Assembly: GCA_023227835.1 (NCBI GenBank)
Contig: JALOCI010000078.1
Span: 1-9,941, forward strand
Reading direction: 5' to 3'
Origin: Bacteroidales bacterium
Lineage (GTDB): Bacteria; Bacteroidota; Bacteroidia; Bacteroidales; UBA932
DNA: 9,941 nucleotides
In this document: positions 1 through 8,125 of the stretch, in pieces
How the letters are laid out: the number at the start of each line of letters is the position of its first letter
How positions within the stretch are numbered: position 1 is the first letter of the stretch
Notes under the pieces: model-generated
What the model was told of the DNA's origin: nothing
The model's input: the letters and a program-made list of their open reading frames with translations, nothing else
The model's database searches: none
Program-made: the position numbers and the translations under genes

Positions 1-2265
1 GTGACAAAAGTAAATACAGGCAACGGAGATCCTTTGCAGATTGTATGCGGAGCTCCGAATGTGGCAGCCGGTCAAAAGGTTCTGGTGGCAACAGTCGGCA
101 CGAGCCTGACTTTTTCCAACGGGGAGGAGATTAAGATAAAGAGATCCAAGATCAGGGGTGTTGAGAGTATGGGTATGATATGTGCGGAAGATGAGCTTGG
201 AATCGGGACATCACATGAGGGGATAATGGTTTTGGATCAGAGTGCTGTTCCGGGAACAGCTGCCGGAGAGTTCTTAAATTTAAGCAATGACACCCTCTTT
301 GAAATAGGTTTGACTCCAAACAGGGTTGATGCTGCATCTCATATAGGAGTTGCGAGGGATTTGTCTGCATATCTAAGACTGAACGGCAAGGGTGGAAAGA
401 TGCAGATGCCGGATGTAAGTTCATTCGATTCACTCGGCAGGAATAATGATAAAAAAGCGATAGAGATTGAGGTGGAAGCCCCGGAGGGAGCTCCAAGATA
501 TTCAGGCCTTACATTCAGTGATATAAAGGTGGCGCCATCTCCGGAGTGGCTGCAAAAAGCCCTTAAAAGTATTGGCCTTAGACCGATTAACAATATAGTT
601 GATATAACCAACTTTGTACTTTTTGAAACAGGTCAGCCGCTTCATGCATTTGACAGGGATAAGATCGAGGGTGACAAGGTTGTGGTAAAGTATGCAAAAA
701 GCGGAGAGAGGTTTACAACACTTGACGGAGTGGAGAGAGAGCTCTCACCCGAAGATGTGATGATTTGCAATGTCAAAAGGCCGATGTGTATAGGCGGGGT
801 TTTCGGTGGACTGGATTCAGGTATAACGGATAATACAACATCTGTTTTTCTTGAGAGTGCGTACTTCAATCCGGTATCTATCAGAAAGACATCAAAAAGA
901 CACGGATTGAAGACTGATGCGTCTTTCCGTTACGAGAGGGGTGCAGATCCGGAAAATGTTCCTTACGCTTTAAGACGAGCTGCGATATTGTTGTGTGAGA
1001 TTGCCGGGGCAAAAGTTGTAGGAGATGTTAAGGAGATATATCCTAAGTCTTTCGAAAGAGCAAGAATAACACTTGATTTCAAAAGAATAGAGATATTTAT
1101 TGGTAAGGAGATCGGTTGCAAGGCAATAACCGACATTCTTGATTATATGGACTTCGAAATAGTCAGCAGAAGCGAATCCGGTGTTGATGTCCTTGCTCCG
1201 CTATACAGGGTAGATGTTACCAGAGAGTGCGATGTGGTAGAGGAGATTCTTAGGATTTACGGTTATAACAATATAGAACTGCCGTCCAGCGTTCATGCGT
1301 CCATAAATACTACACCTAAGCCGGATCCTGAAAGAGTGAGGAATGTGGCTGCAGATTTGCTCGTGTCCAATGGATTTTTTGAGATAATGAACAACTCTCT
1401 TACAAAATCGGATTATTACACAAAACTTAAGACTTTTCCGGAATCAAATCTGGTCAGGATTCTCAATCCACTAAGTTCTGATCTGAATTGTATGAGACAA
1501 ACGCTTTTACTTAGCGGACTGGAGGTTATCGCATACAACGTCAATCGCCAGCAGTCAGATCTGAAACTCTTTGAACTTGGAAATGTTTATTCGATTTCGG
1601 GAGAGTCTGACCCGTCTGTTGCTGACTCATATAAAGAGCAGGCAAAAATATCAATTTTAGTAACAGGCCCCGGATCTCTTACATGGAAGGGTGGAACAGG
1701 CTGCTCTTCATATTTTCTCTTAAAGGGTTATCTAGAGCTGCTTCTAGGAAGATTTGGCGTAGAGCTGGCAGAACTTTCATATTCTGCGGCACCTGCTGAC
1801 ATCTTTGCCGAGGGTCTTGTTTACAAGACAAACGGTGACAAGGAGCTTGCCGTTATGGGTACTGTTAACCCACATCTTTTAAGGCAGTTTGGTATTAAAC
1901 AACCGGTATATGCCGCTGAACTCTCATGGAGTGTTCTGTTCAATCTGCTGAAGAGACAGAAGGTAACATACAAGGAGCTTCCAAAATTCCCTGAGGTGAA
2001 GAGGGATCTGGCTCTTCTTGTGGACGAGAAGGTATCTTTTGCAGAATTGCGTAATCTTGCTTTCAAGACAGAGAAGAAGTTGCTTAAACAGGTAACGCTG
2101 TTTGATGTATATAGAGGTGACAAGATACCTCAGGGCAAAAAACAGTATGCCATGAGTTTCATACTACAGAACCTGGAGAAGACAATGAAGGATGAGGATG
2201 TCGAGTTTACAATGAATAAATTGCTGAATGCATTTATCAGTCAGTTCGGTGCCTCTCTCAGATAA
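1..2265 (+). CDS. pheT: Phenylalanine--tRNA ligase beta subunit, 5' end outside window
   Basis: This is the beta subunit of the cytoplasmic alpha2beta2 phenylalanyl-tRNA synthetase, which charges tRNA-Phe with PheS. The visible part is 754 residues; bacterial PheT is about 800, so roughly 60-70 N-terminal residues lie upstream. The GTG at position 1 is an internal valine codon, because the reading begins mid-way through the EMAP/OB-fold tRNA-binding domain (motif IVCGAPNVAAGQ near residues 14-25). Next come the B3/B4 domain from about residue 164 (APRYSGL, NNIVDITNF, GQPLHAFD), the B5 domain at about 355-425 (LYRVDVTRECDVVEEILRIYGY), the catalytic-like core, and a C-terminal FDX-ACB anticodon-binding domain from about residue 660 (FPEVKRDLALLVD) to the end. 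Motifs are intact and no frameshift is seen. The UbiA-family gene follows 11 bp after the TAA, so the two are probably co-transcribed. pheS is not in the window. Identity is very secure. Confidence 0.97.
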   Translation: MTKVNTGNGDPLQIVCGAPNVAAGQKVLVATVGTSLTFSNGEEIKIKRSKIRGVESMGMICAEDELGIGTSHEGIMVLDQSAVPGTAAGEFLNLSNDTLFEIGLTPNRVDAASHIGVARDLSAYLRLNGKGGKMQMPDVSSFDSLGRNNDKKAIEIEVEAPEGAPRYSGLTFSDIKVAPSPEWLQKALKSIGLRPINNIVDITNFVLFETGQPLHAFDRDKIEGDKVVVKYAKSGERFTTLDGVERELSPEDVMICNVKRPMCIGGVFGGLDSGITDNTTSVFLESAYFNPVSIRKTSKRHGLKTDASFRYERGADPENVPYALRRAAILLCEIAGAKVVGDVKEIYPKSFERARITLDFKRIEIFIGKEIGCKAITDILDYMDFEIVSRSESGVDVLAPLYRVDVTRECDVVEEILRIYGYNNIELPSSVHASINTTPKPDPERVRNVAADLLVSNGFFEIMNNSLTKSDYYTKLKTFPESNLVRILNPLSSDLNCMRQTLLLSGLEVIAYNVNRQQSDLKLFELGNVYSISGESDPSVADSYKEQAKISILVTGPGSLTWKGGTGCSSYFLLKGYLELLLGRFGVELAELSYSAAPADIFAEGLVYKTNGDKELAVMGTVNPHLLRQFGIKQPVYAAELSWSVLFNLLKRQKVTYKELPKFPEVKRDLALLVDEKVSFAELRNLAFKTEKKLLKQVTLFDVYRGDKIPQGKKQYAMSFILQNLEKTMKDEDVEFTMNKLLNAFISQFGASLR

Positions 2266-2276
2266 GCTCTTGATAT

Positions 2277-3143
2277 ATGTCTGCATATAATTACCTTAAG
2301 CTGGTCAAGTTCTCGCACACAATTTTTGCCCTTCCCTTTGCCTTTATAGGTTTTTTTATGGCAAATGAGACAGTTGTAGACGGTAGCGAGGTCTACTCGT
2401 GGAGATTGCTTATATTGGTTGTATTGGCTATGGTTTTTGCACGTAACAGTGCTATGGGATTCAATAGGTATATAGATAGGTTTATAGATGCGAAGAATCC
2501 CCGTACAGCCGGAAGAGAGATTCCAGCCAAAATTCTTTCTCCAAAATCTGTATTGATCTTTGTGGTTATAAATGTTATGCTATTCATTGCTACAACTGCC
2601 CTTATAAACAAATTGGCATTAATCATGTCTGTACCGGCACTGATCGTGATTCTGGGGTATAGTTATATGAAGCGTTTCTCTGCTTTATGTCATTATGTCC
2701 TCGGTTTATCTCTTGCAATAGCACCTATGGGTGCATATATCAGTATTACCGGGAAATTTGCTTTAGCGCCTTTTATTTTGTCAATTATAGTTCTTTTGTG
2801 GTCAAGTGGTTTTGATATCCTCTATTCCTTGGATGACGAGATGTTTGATAAAATAGAGAAACTTCATTCAGTCCCTGCAAAGTATGGCAGATCGAGGGCA
2901 ATGGAGATATCTTCTGCAGGTCATGTGCTTATTGCCCCGATGTTATGTCTTTTGTACATATATGCAGATATGGGGATAATTTATATTGTGGGGTCTGCAT
3001 TGTTTGTCACTTTACTTATTTATCAGCATGTGATAATCAAACCTGATGATATTTCCAGACTGAACTCTGCCTTTTTTACTTCTAACGGAGTTGCTTCAAT
3101 CCTGTTTGCAATCTTTACTATCTGGGATATCTTATCAAGGTGA
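2277..3143 (+). CDS. ubiA: UbiA-family polyprenyltransferase, probably quinone biosynthesis (UbiA/MqnP-like)
   Basis: This 288-residue integral membrane protein belongs to the UbiA family, which joins a polyprenyl diphosphate to an aromatic ring in the inner membrane. The first Asp-rich motif is NRYIDRFIDAKNPRT, with N63, D67 and D71, followed by GREIP. The second is the region GFDILYSLDDEMFD, with D180, D186 and D190, followed by KLHSVPAKYG. About eight or nine hydrophobic segments surround these, including residues near the N-terminus (TIFALPFAFIGFF) and the C-terminus (ILFAIFTIWDIL). The motifs resemble 4-hydroxybenzoate prenyltransferases more than MenA. Bacteroidota make menaquinone rather than ubiquinone, so I infer the futalosine-pathway enzyme MqnP, although no other mqn gene is in view to confirm it. 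The ATG was chosen because it begins the conserved YNYLKLVKFSHTIFALP stretch. It has no Shine-Dalgarno sequence. It sits 11 bp behind pheT and ends before a hairpin terminator. Family is sure; substrate is inferred. Confidence 0.88.
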   Translation: MSAYNYLKLVKFSHTIFALPFAFIGFFMANETVVDGSEVYSWRLLILVVLAMVFARNSAMGFNRYIDRFIDAKNPRTAGREIPAKILSPKSVLIFVVINVMLFIATTALINKLALIMSVPALIVILGYSYMKRFSALCHYVLGLSLAIAPMGAYISITGKFALAPFILSIIVLLWSSGFDILYSLDDEMFDKIEKLHSVPAKYGRSRAMEISSAGHVLIAPMLCLLYIYADMGIIYIVGSALFVTLLIYQHVIIKPDDISRLNSAFFTSNGVASILFAIFTIWDILSR

Positions 3144-3205
3144 AATTGATATAATTTTATTTTATGATTTATTAACTATTACTTGATAGCGTGAGTTTGT
3201 ATTAA

Positions 3206-3240
3206 AAAGGGGTGTCAAAAATATTTTTTGACACCCCTTT
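3206..3240. terminator. Shared bidirectional terminator between ubiA and eno
   Basis: A perfect inverted repeat pairs bases 3206-3221 with 3225-3240 (16 bp) around the three-base loop 3222-3224. The core is GGGGTGTC pairing with GACACCCC, flanked by A/T pairs. Read rightward, the stem ends in TTT, then CGTCG. Read leftward, it ends in five Ts and then AAT, which is the better uridine tract. It lies 62 bp after the prenyltransferase stop and 32 bp after the enolase stop, between two convergent genes, so it could end transcription from both sides. The structure is seen directly; the function is inferred from position. Confidence 0.85.
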
Positions 3241-3272
3241 CGTCGTGTTAACTAAATATACAGATACTCTAA

Positions 3273-4544
3273 TTATTTTCTGCCGTATTGAGCAAGGTCG
3301 CCAAGCTCTTCCTCTATTCTGAGGAGTTGATTGTATTTGGCCATCCTGTCCGAGCGGCTAAGTGAGCCGGTTTTAATCTGTCCTGAATTTGTAGCAACAG
3401 CAATGTCGGCAATTGTTGAATCTTCAGTTTCACCTGAACGGTGTGACGTAACAGAGGTGTATTTATTCCTGTGAGCTAACTCTATTGCATTGAGTGTCTC
3501 AGTTAAAGTCCCAATCTGATTGACTTTGATAAGAATTGAATTTCCACATCCCATATCTATACCTTTGCGAAGGAATTCTACATTTGTGACAAAAAGATCG
3601 TCTCCGACAAGCTGGATTTTTGATCCCAGTGTTTCTGTGAGAAGTTTCCATCCGTCCCAATCATCTTCAGCCATACCATCCTCAATTGAATCGATAGGGT
3701 ATTTTTCAGTAAGGCTCTTCAGATACTCCACCTGCTCTTTTGCATTTCTCTTAGCACCTTTATCACCTTCAAACTTTGTATAGTCATAGATACCGTCTTT
3801 ATAAAACTCGCTTGAAGCGCAGTCAAGAGCAATCATGACATCTTTGCCTGGAGTGTATCCGGCTTTAGTGATGGCAGCAAGGATAGATTCGAGTGCATCT
3901 TCTGTACCATTAAGTGTAGGTGCAAAACCACCTTCGTCTCCTACTGCTGTGCTCAGGCCTCTGTCGTGGAAAATCTTCTTCAGGTTGTGGAAAACCTCTG
4001 CGCCCATTCTAAGACCCTCTTTGAAACTTGTTGCGCCAACAGGGCGGATCATGAATTCCTGGAATGCTATTGGAGCATCAGAGTGTGAGCCACCGTTAAT
4101 GATATTCATCATAGGAACTGGAAGTGTCACGGCATTTGTGCCTCCAATATACCTGTACAAAGGAATCTGAAGGTAGTTAGCGGCAGCCTTAGCCACAGCT
4201 AATGAAACGCCCAGAATGGCGTTTGCTCCGAGCTTTGACTTTGTAGGAGTGCCGTCAAGTTCAATCATAAGCTTGTCTATTTCAGCCTGGTTGAGGGCAC
4301 TCATACCCATAATTGCAGGGGCAATAATCTCGTTCACGTTTTGTACCGCTTTTTGAACACCCTTTCCCATATAGCGTGACTTGTCGCCGTCTCTTAACTC
4401 CAAGGCCTCATTGCTGCCTGTGGATGCTCCTGAAGGTACTGCTGCTCTTCCGAACGCACCTGACAAAAGTTCCACATCTACTTCAACTGTTGGATTTCCG
4501 CGGGAGTCGAGTATTTCACGCGCAAAAACATTGCTAATTTCCAT
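3273..4544 (-). CDS. eno: Enolase (phosphopyruvate hydratase)
   Basis: Enolase is the cytoplasmic glycolytic enzyme that interconverts 2-phosphoglycerate and phosphoenolpyruvate using Mg2+. The 423-residue product is of normal bacterial length. Family motifs run in order: REILDSRGNPTVEVDV at the N-terminus, SGASTGSNEALELRD (mobile active-site loop), GANAILGVSLA, NIINGGSHSD, QEFMI with E163, AVGDEGGFAP with the probable catalytic acid E204, Mg ligands D241 (ALDCASSEFY), E288 (SIEDGMAEDDWDGW) and D315 (LVGDDLFVTN), the catalytic base K340 (ILIKVNQIGT), and SHRSGETEDSTIADIAVAT. The reading frame is open up to an ATG at 4601, but the start at 4544 is chosen because MEISNVFAREILDSRGNP matches how enolases begin and the 19 extra residues are low-complexity. 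An A-rich leader (AAAGAAATTAAAATT) sits directly before this ATG in place of a Shine-Dalgarno sequence. The gene is monocistronic here, divergent from the amidase operon and convergent with the prenyltransferase gene. Confidence 0.98.
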   Translation of the reverse strand: MEISNVFAREILDSRGNPTVEVDVELLSGAFGRAAVPSGASTGSNEALELRDGDKSRYMGKGVQKAVQNVNEIIAPAIMGMSALNQAEIDKLMIELDGTPTKSKLGANAILGVSLAVAKAAANYLQIPLYRYIGGTNAVTLPVPMMNIINGGSHSDAPIAFQEFMIRPVGATSFKEGLRMGAEVFHNLKKIFHDRGLSTAVGDEGGFAPTLNGTEDALESILAAITKAGYTPGKDVMIALDCASSEFYKDGIYDYTKFEGDKGAKRNAKEQVEYLKSLTEKYPIDSIEDGMAEDDWDGWKLLTETLGSKIQLVGDDLFVTNVEFLRKGIDMGCGNSILIKVNQIGTLTETLNAIELAHRNKYTSVTSHRSGETEDSTIADIAVATNSGQIKTGSLSRSDRMAKYNQLLRIEEELGDLAQYGRK

Positions 4545-4601
4545 AATTTTAATTTCTTTTATTGTTAGTCTATATAAGATATTGTTATCTATAATGTGCA
4601 A

Positions 4602-4609
4602 TAATTTTG
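4602..4609 (+). promoter_or_regulatory. Candidate -7 box (TAATTTTG) for the amidase-uvrB-rel operon
   Basis: TAATTTTG matches exactly the TAnnTTTG -7 consensus known for the primary sigma factor of Bacteroides and relatives. It would place the transcript start at about 4614-4617, giving a leader of about 35 bases before the ATG at 4650. The nearest upstream TTG, at 4582-4584, leaves a 17-bp spacer, a little shorter than the usual roughly 19-21, so the -33 element is weak. A second exact match, TAAATTTG, lies at 4612-4619. Confidence 0.45.
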
Positions 4610-4611
4610 GT

Positions 4612-4619
4612 TAAATTTG
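4612..4619 (+). promoter_or_regulatory. Second candidate -7 box (TAAATTTG) for the amidase operon
   Basis: TAAATTTG is another exact TAnnTTTG match, ten bases downstream of the first. It would give a transcript start at about 4624-4627 and a leader of about 25 bases. No TTG lies at the expected -33 distance, so it is the weaker of the two candidates. The sequence is A/T-rich, and a chance match is possible. Confidence 0.3.
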
Positions 4620-4649
4620 CAAAGTATAATTAACCACAAATATCAAGCC

Positions 4650-6122
4650 ATGAAAGCAAAATTTCTCTTCCTGACATTATTTTTTGTCACCTTTTTTTGT
4701 TATTTTTCTAATGCGCAGATTCTTAGCGGAATAAAGGTCGTGAGTGGGAAAACGGATACAGTATATCGAGCAACACATTATGTAGTAGGGGCAGCGCGTC
4801 CCGGTTCGGAAGTGCTTATTAATGGTGCTGCTGTAAAACAATATAAAACAGGATCTTTCGGTATTGAACTTAAGCTGGTTGAGGGTACAAATCCGATAGA
4901 AATAAATGTAAAAAACAGGGATGAGGATATAAATGAGAAATTTTCTGTCTATTACAAATTGCAACAGCCAAAACCGGTCATTTCTGACACAAATTCATAT
5001 CATGGCATGGTGGTTACAACTTTACCGGGAGCATATCTGAACTATGGCGCCGGAGAGGACCGTCTTGGTGGGGCAAAGATCAATTTTATGGCAGAAGGTG
5101 TTAATATGGCCGTGATTGACTCTGTAAACAATCTCTATAAGGTGCGGTTGTCTGATTCCAGATATAGTTATCTGCCCAAAGAGTATGCAGTGAAAGCTCC
5201 GGCCGGAACCAAGCCTCCTTTTTCTCTCACCGGCTCGTGGAGTGTCACTAACAGCGGCAAAAGTGATAAGGTGAGAATTTCTCTTGAGCAAAGACTTCCT
5301 TATACAATGACATTCGAACTGGAGCCATCAAGAATTGTTGTGGACATTCACGGTGCACAGTGTAATTCAAACTGGATAACCCAATATCTGGATCTGAAGT
5401 CTGTGGAATATGTGGATTTCAGTCAGATAGAGTCCGATGTGATGAGGATCGTAATTAACATTAAGGGAAACAGATGCTGGGGATATTCGGCCTCCTATTC
5501 CGGCAATGCGTTGGTAATAGATGTAAAACATGCACCGGATCCAACACTTAAAGGCATGACTATTGGTCTTGATGCCGGTCACGGGGGATCTGCTTCCGGA
5601 GCTGTCAGCCCTTCCGGATACAAAGAGAAGGATTTGAATCTCTCTATGGTATACATATTGAAGGAGGAGTTGGAGAAGAGAGGCGCAAAGGTTGTACTGA
5701 GCAGAAAGGATGATTCTGATATGAATATGACGGAGAGAAAAAGAATCTTTAAGGAGGCCGGTATTGACATGCTTATTTCAATACATTGTAATGCAAGCGG
5801 TAATCCGTTAGTAAGCGGAGGAACCAGCACATATTACAGACATATTGAGTATCGTGATCTTGCAAAAACTATTCTTCAAAGATTGGTTAAAATGGACGGT
5901 GGAATAAAGAATTTCGGTCTGGTCGGTAATTTTAACTTTTCGTTGAACAGCCCTACGGAGTATCCTTCTGCACTTGTTGAGACGCTTTTCATGAGCTCTT
6001 TGCCAGATGAAGAGAAGATAACCGACCCTCAATTCAGGAAAGCTATGATGACAGAGGTTGCTAAAGGGATAGAGGATTACCTTAAGATTGTGAAGAAAGA
6101 GAATAAGAGGTTAAACAGATAA
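4650..6122 (+). CDS. Secreted N-acetylmuramoyl-L-alanine amidase with AMIN domain (AmiC-like)
   Basis: This zinc-dependent Amidase_3 enzyme cuts the bond between N-acetylmuramic acid and L-alanine in peptidoglycan, and probably acts in the periplasm in cell separation or wall turnover. The product is 490 residues. Residues 1-22 form a signal peptide (MKAKF, hydrophobic core, SNA before Q23). Then come an Ig-like beta domain at about 24-105, an SH3-like domain at about 117-183, an AMIN domain at about 195-295 (envelope or peptidoglycan targeting in AmiC), and the catalytic domain at about 300-485. Zinc ligands are H311 (DAGHGG), E326 (YKEKDLNLS) and H379 (SIHCNAS); the catalytic glutamate is E444 (ALVETLFMS). 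All are present, so it should be active. The start is the ATG at 4650, because the signal peptide begins there; an upstream in-frame TTG at 4617 would bury it and overlap the candidate promoter. uvrB begins 5 bp after the stop. The enzyme class is sure; the two N-terminal domain names are less so. Confidence 0.93.
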   Translation: MKAKFLFLTLFFVTFFCYFSNAQILSGIKVVSGKTDTVYRATHYVVGAARPGSEVLINGAAVKQYKTGSFGIELKLVEGTNPIEINVKNRDEDINEKFSVYYKLQQPKPVISDTNSYHGMVVTTLPGAYLNYGAGEDRLGGAKINFMAEGVNMAVIDSVNNLYKVRLSDSRYSYLPKEYAVKAPAGTKPPFSLTGSWSVTNSGKSDKVRISLEQRLPYTMTFELEPSRIVVDIHGAQCNSNWITQYLDLKSVEYVDFSQIESDVMRIVINIKGNRCWGYSASYSGNALVIDVKHAPDPTLKGMTIGLDAGHGGSASGAVSPSGYKEKDLNLSMVYILKEELEKRGAKVVLSRKDDSDMNMTERKRIFKEAGIDMLISIHCNASGNPLVSGGTSTYYRHIEYRDLAKTILQRLVKMDGGIKNFGLVGNFNFSLNSPTEYPSALVETLFMSSLPDEEKITDPQFRKAMMTEVAKGIEDYLKIVKKENKRLNR

Positions 6123-6127
6123 TATAG

Positions 6128-8125
6128 ATGGGATTTGAACTGAAATCTGATTATAAACCTACCGGGGATCAGCCGGCTGCAATTGATGAACTGTGTGAAT
6201 ACCTCACTGAAGGAGTTGATGCTGTAACTTTACTTGGAGTAACCGGATCCGGTAAGACATTTACCATGGCCAATGTTATTGAAAGATTGCAAAGGCCTGC
6301 ACTTATTCTGAGTCACAACAAAACCCTCGCAGCTCAATTGTATGGTGAATTCAAGGAGTTTTTTCCGAATAATGCGGTTGAATATTTTGTCTCTTATTAT
6401 GATTACTACCAGCCTGAAGCCTATTTACCAACTACTGATACTTATATAGAGAAAGACCTTAGTATTAACGATGAGATAGAAAAGCTCAGACTTAGCGCTT
6501 CGAGTGCCTTGCTTTCCGGAAGAAAGGATGTAATAGTGATATCTAGTGTCTCTTGTCTTTATGGTATTGGCAACCCTGAGGATTTTCACTCAAATACAAT
6601 TAAGCTGAAAAGAGGACAAAAAATATCCAGAAGCAAACTTCTATATGCTCTGGTTGACAGCCAGTATTCAAGAAACGAAGTTGAGTTTAAGCGAGGATCG
6701 TTCCGTGTTAAAGGTGACACTGTTGATATATATCCGGCATACTCTGATACTGCATGCCGAGTTATATTCTTTGGCGACGAGGTTGAATGTCTGGAGCTTT
6801 TCGAGCCCGTTACGGGAGCTTTGATAGATGAATTGGATGATTTGTCGGTTTATCCGGCTAATATATTCGTGACAACAAGGGAGAGAACAAAATCCGCTGT
6901 GAGTGCGATTCAGGATGATCTTATGAAGCAGTACGCATATCTTTCTGAAATCGGGAAACATATGGAGGCAAAACGGCTTAAACAGAGAGTGGAGTATGAT
7001 CTGGAAATGATTAAAGAGATAGGGTACTGCTCGGGAATAGAGAATTATTCACGTTATTTTGACGGAAGGACACCGGGAATGAGGCCTTTCTGTCTTATTG
7101 ATTATTTTCCTTCAGATTTCATTACTTTTATTGACGAAAGTCATGTGACGATACCTCAGGTAAGAGCAATGTACGGAGGAGACAGGTCAAGAAAGGAGAC
7201 TCTGATAGAGTATGGATTCCGGTTGCCTGCAGCAGCAGATAACAGGCCGCTGAAATTCAACGAATTTGAGAATATATTGGGCCAAAGAGTATTTGTAAGT
7301 GCAACTCCTGCCGATTACGAACTGAACATATCTGAGGGGCTGATTGTTGAACAGGTTGTAAGACCTACCGGATTACTTGATCCGCCTATAGAGGTTAGAC
7401 CGGTCAAGAATCAGATAGATGATCTGCTTGAAGAGATAAGGATAAGAGTCGACAAAGATGAGCGGGTGCTTGTAACTACCCTGACAAAGAGAATGGCGGA
7501 GGAACTGGATAAATATCTGGCGAAACTGGAAATAAGATGCCGATATATTCACTCTGATGTTGAGACTTTGGAGAGAGTTGAGATACTCGAGGATTTTCAG
7601 ATGGGCCGTTTTGATGTACTGATAGGGGTAAACCTTTTAAGGGAGGGTCTCGACCTTCCGCAGGTATCGCTGGTTGCCATATTGGATGCCGACAAGGAGG
7701 GATTCCTCCGATCTGCAAGATCACTTACTCAGACAGCCGGGAGAGCAGCTAGAAACATTGAAGGAAGGGTAATTATGTATGCAGATAATATTACCGAATC
7801 TATGAGGGTAACCATAGAAGAGACTGAGCGACGAAGAAAAAAGCAGATGGAGTATAATCTTGAAAATGGTATAGAACCTAAACAGATTGAGAAGAAATTG
7901 AGAAACGTGCTTGGCAGGGAAAGAATTTATGAATCAGAGAATGTTGAATCAGGGGTAATATCAGATCCATTGATTTCACTGATGAACCCTGAACAGATAA
8001 GAGAGGCAGTGAATTCGGCAAAGAGAGAGATGGAAAAGGCTGCTGCAGAGCTGGACTTTATGCAGGCTGCCAGGTTCAGGGATCAAATGAATGCATTAAA
8101 GAAATTGCTTGAAAAAAAGATATGA
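6128..8125 (+). CDS. uvrB: UvrABC excinuclease subunit B
   Basis: UvrB is the damage-verifying helicase-like subunit of nucleotide excision repair. It is loaded by UvrA and then recruits UvrC for incision. The 665-residue product has the usual full length. Visible motifs are GDQPAAI (Q motif), Walker A GVTGSGKT with K43, the damage-probing beta-hairpin sequence YYDYYQPEAY at 90-99, Walker B-type DESH at 336-339 (TFIDESHVTIPQ), VSATPADYE (motif III), the helicase motif region GVNLLREGLDLPQVSLVAILDADKEGF, motif VI QTAGRAARN at 535-543, and a C-terminal UVR coiled-coil domain at about 628-662 (MEKAAAELDFMQAARFRDQM) that contacts UvrC. The start is the ATG beginning MGFELKSDYKPTGDQ, the standard UvrB N-terminus, 5 bp after the amidase stop. 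No Shine-Dalgarno sequence is seen. The last base triplet overlaps the next gene's ATG, so translation is probably coupled. uvrA and uvrC are not in the window. Confidence 0.98.
   Translation: MGFELKSDYKPTGDQPAAIDELCEYLTEGVDAVTLLGVTGSGKTFTMANVIERLQRPALILSHNKTLAAQLYGEFKEFFPNNAVEYFVSYYDYYQPEAYLPTTDTYIEKDLSINDEIEKLRLSASSALLSGRKDVIVISSVSCLYGIGNPEDFHSNTIKLKRGQKISRSKLLYALVDSQYSRNEVEFKRGSFRVKGDTVDIYPAYSDTACRVIFFGDEVECLELFEPVTGALIDELDDLSVYPANIFVTTRERTKSAVSAIQDDLMKQYAYLSEIGKHMEAKRLKQRVEYDLEMIKEIGYCSGIENYSRYFDGRTPGMRPFCLIDYFPSDFITFIDESHVTIPQVRAMYGGDRSRKETLIEYGFRLPAAADNRPLKFNEFENILGQRVFVSATPADYELNISEGLIVEQVVRPTGLLDPPIEVRPVKNQIDDLLEEIRIRVDKDERVLVTTLTKRMAEELDKYLAKLEIRCRYIHSDVETLERVEILEDFQMGRFDVLIGVNLLREGLDLPQVSLVAILDADKEGFLRSARSLTQTAGRAARNIEGRVIMYADNITESMRVTIEETERRRKKQMEYNLENGIEPKQIEKKLRNVLGRERIYESENVESGVISDPLISLMNPEQIREAVNSAKREMEKAAAELDFMQAARFRDQMNALKKLLEKKI

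Larger units (their letters stand above)
4545..4649. promoter_or_regulatory. Divergent intergenic promoter region, eno / amidase operon
   Basis: This 105-bp, very A/T-rich gap separates the start codons of eno (leftward) and the amidase gene (rightward), so both promoters must lie in or close to it. Two rightward boxes match the Bacteroidota -7 consensus and are listed separately. For eno I see only an imperfect leftward candidate, TACTTTG on the minus strand at about 4620-4626, one base short of TAnnTTTG. I found no convincing operator. That promoters are present is inferred from gene orientation. Confidence 0.6.

Noticed and set aside
1..3. GTG at the very first base as the true pheT start
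   Set aside because: The protein begins in the middle of the tRNA-binding domain, and the conserved PheT N-terminus is missing, so this is an internal valine codon at the window edge.
3144..3272. A small gene or RNA in the convergent gap
   Set aside because: Apart from the hairpin, the gap is short A/T-rich sequence with no open frame of useful length and no recognisable RNA fold.
4577..4590. Small inverted repeat AGATA-TTGT-TATCT in the divergent promoter region, possible operator
   Set aside because: Only five paired bases in A/T-rich sequence; the flanks do not extend it, so chance is likely.
4545..4601. A 19-residue N-terminal extension of enolase from the ATG at 4601
   Set aside because: The extension is low-complexity and enolases begin at the MEISNVFAREILDSRG position; the stretch is better read as leader and promoter DNA.
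4617..4649. An upstream TTG start for the amidase
   Set aside because: It would put 11 hydrophilic residues before a clean signal peptide and overlaps the candidate promoter box.
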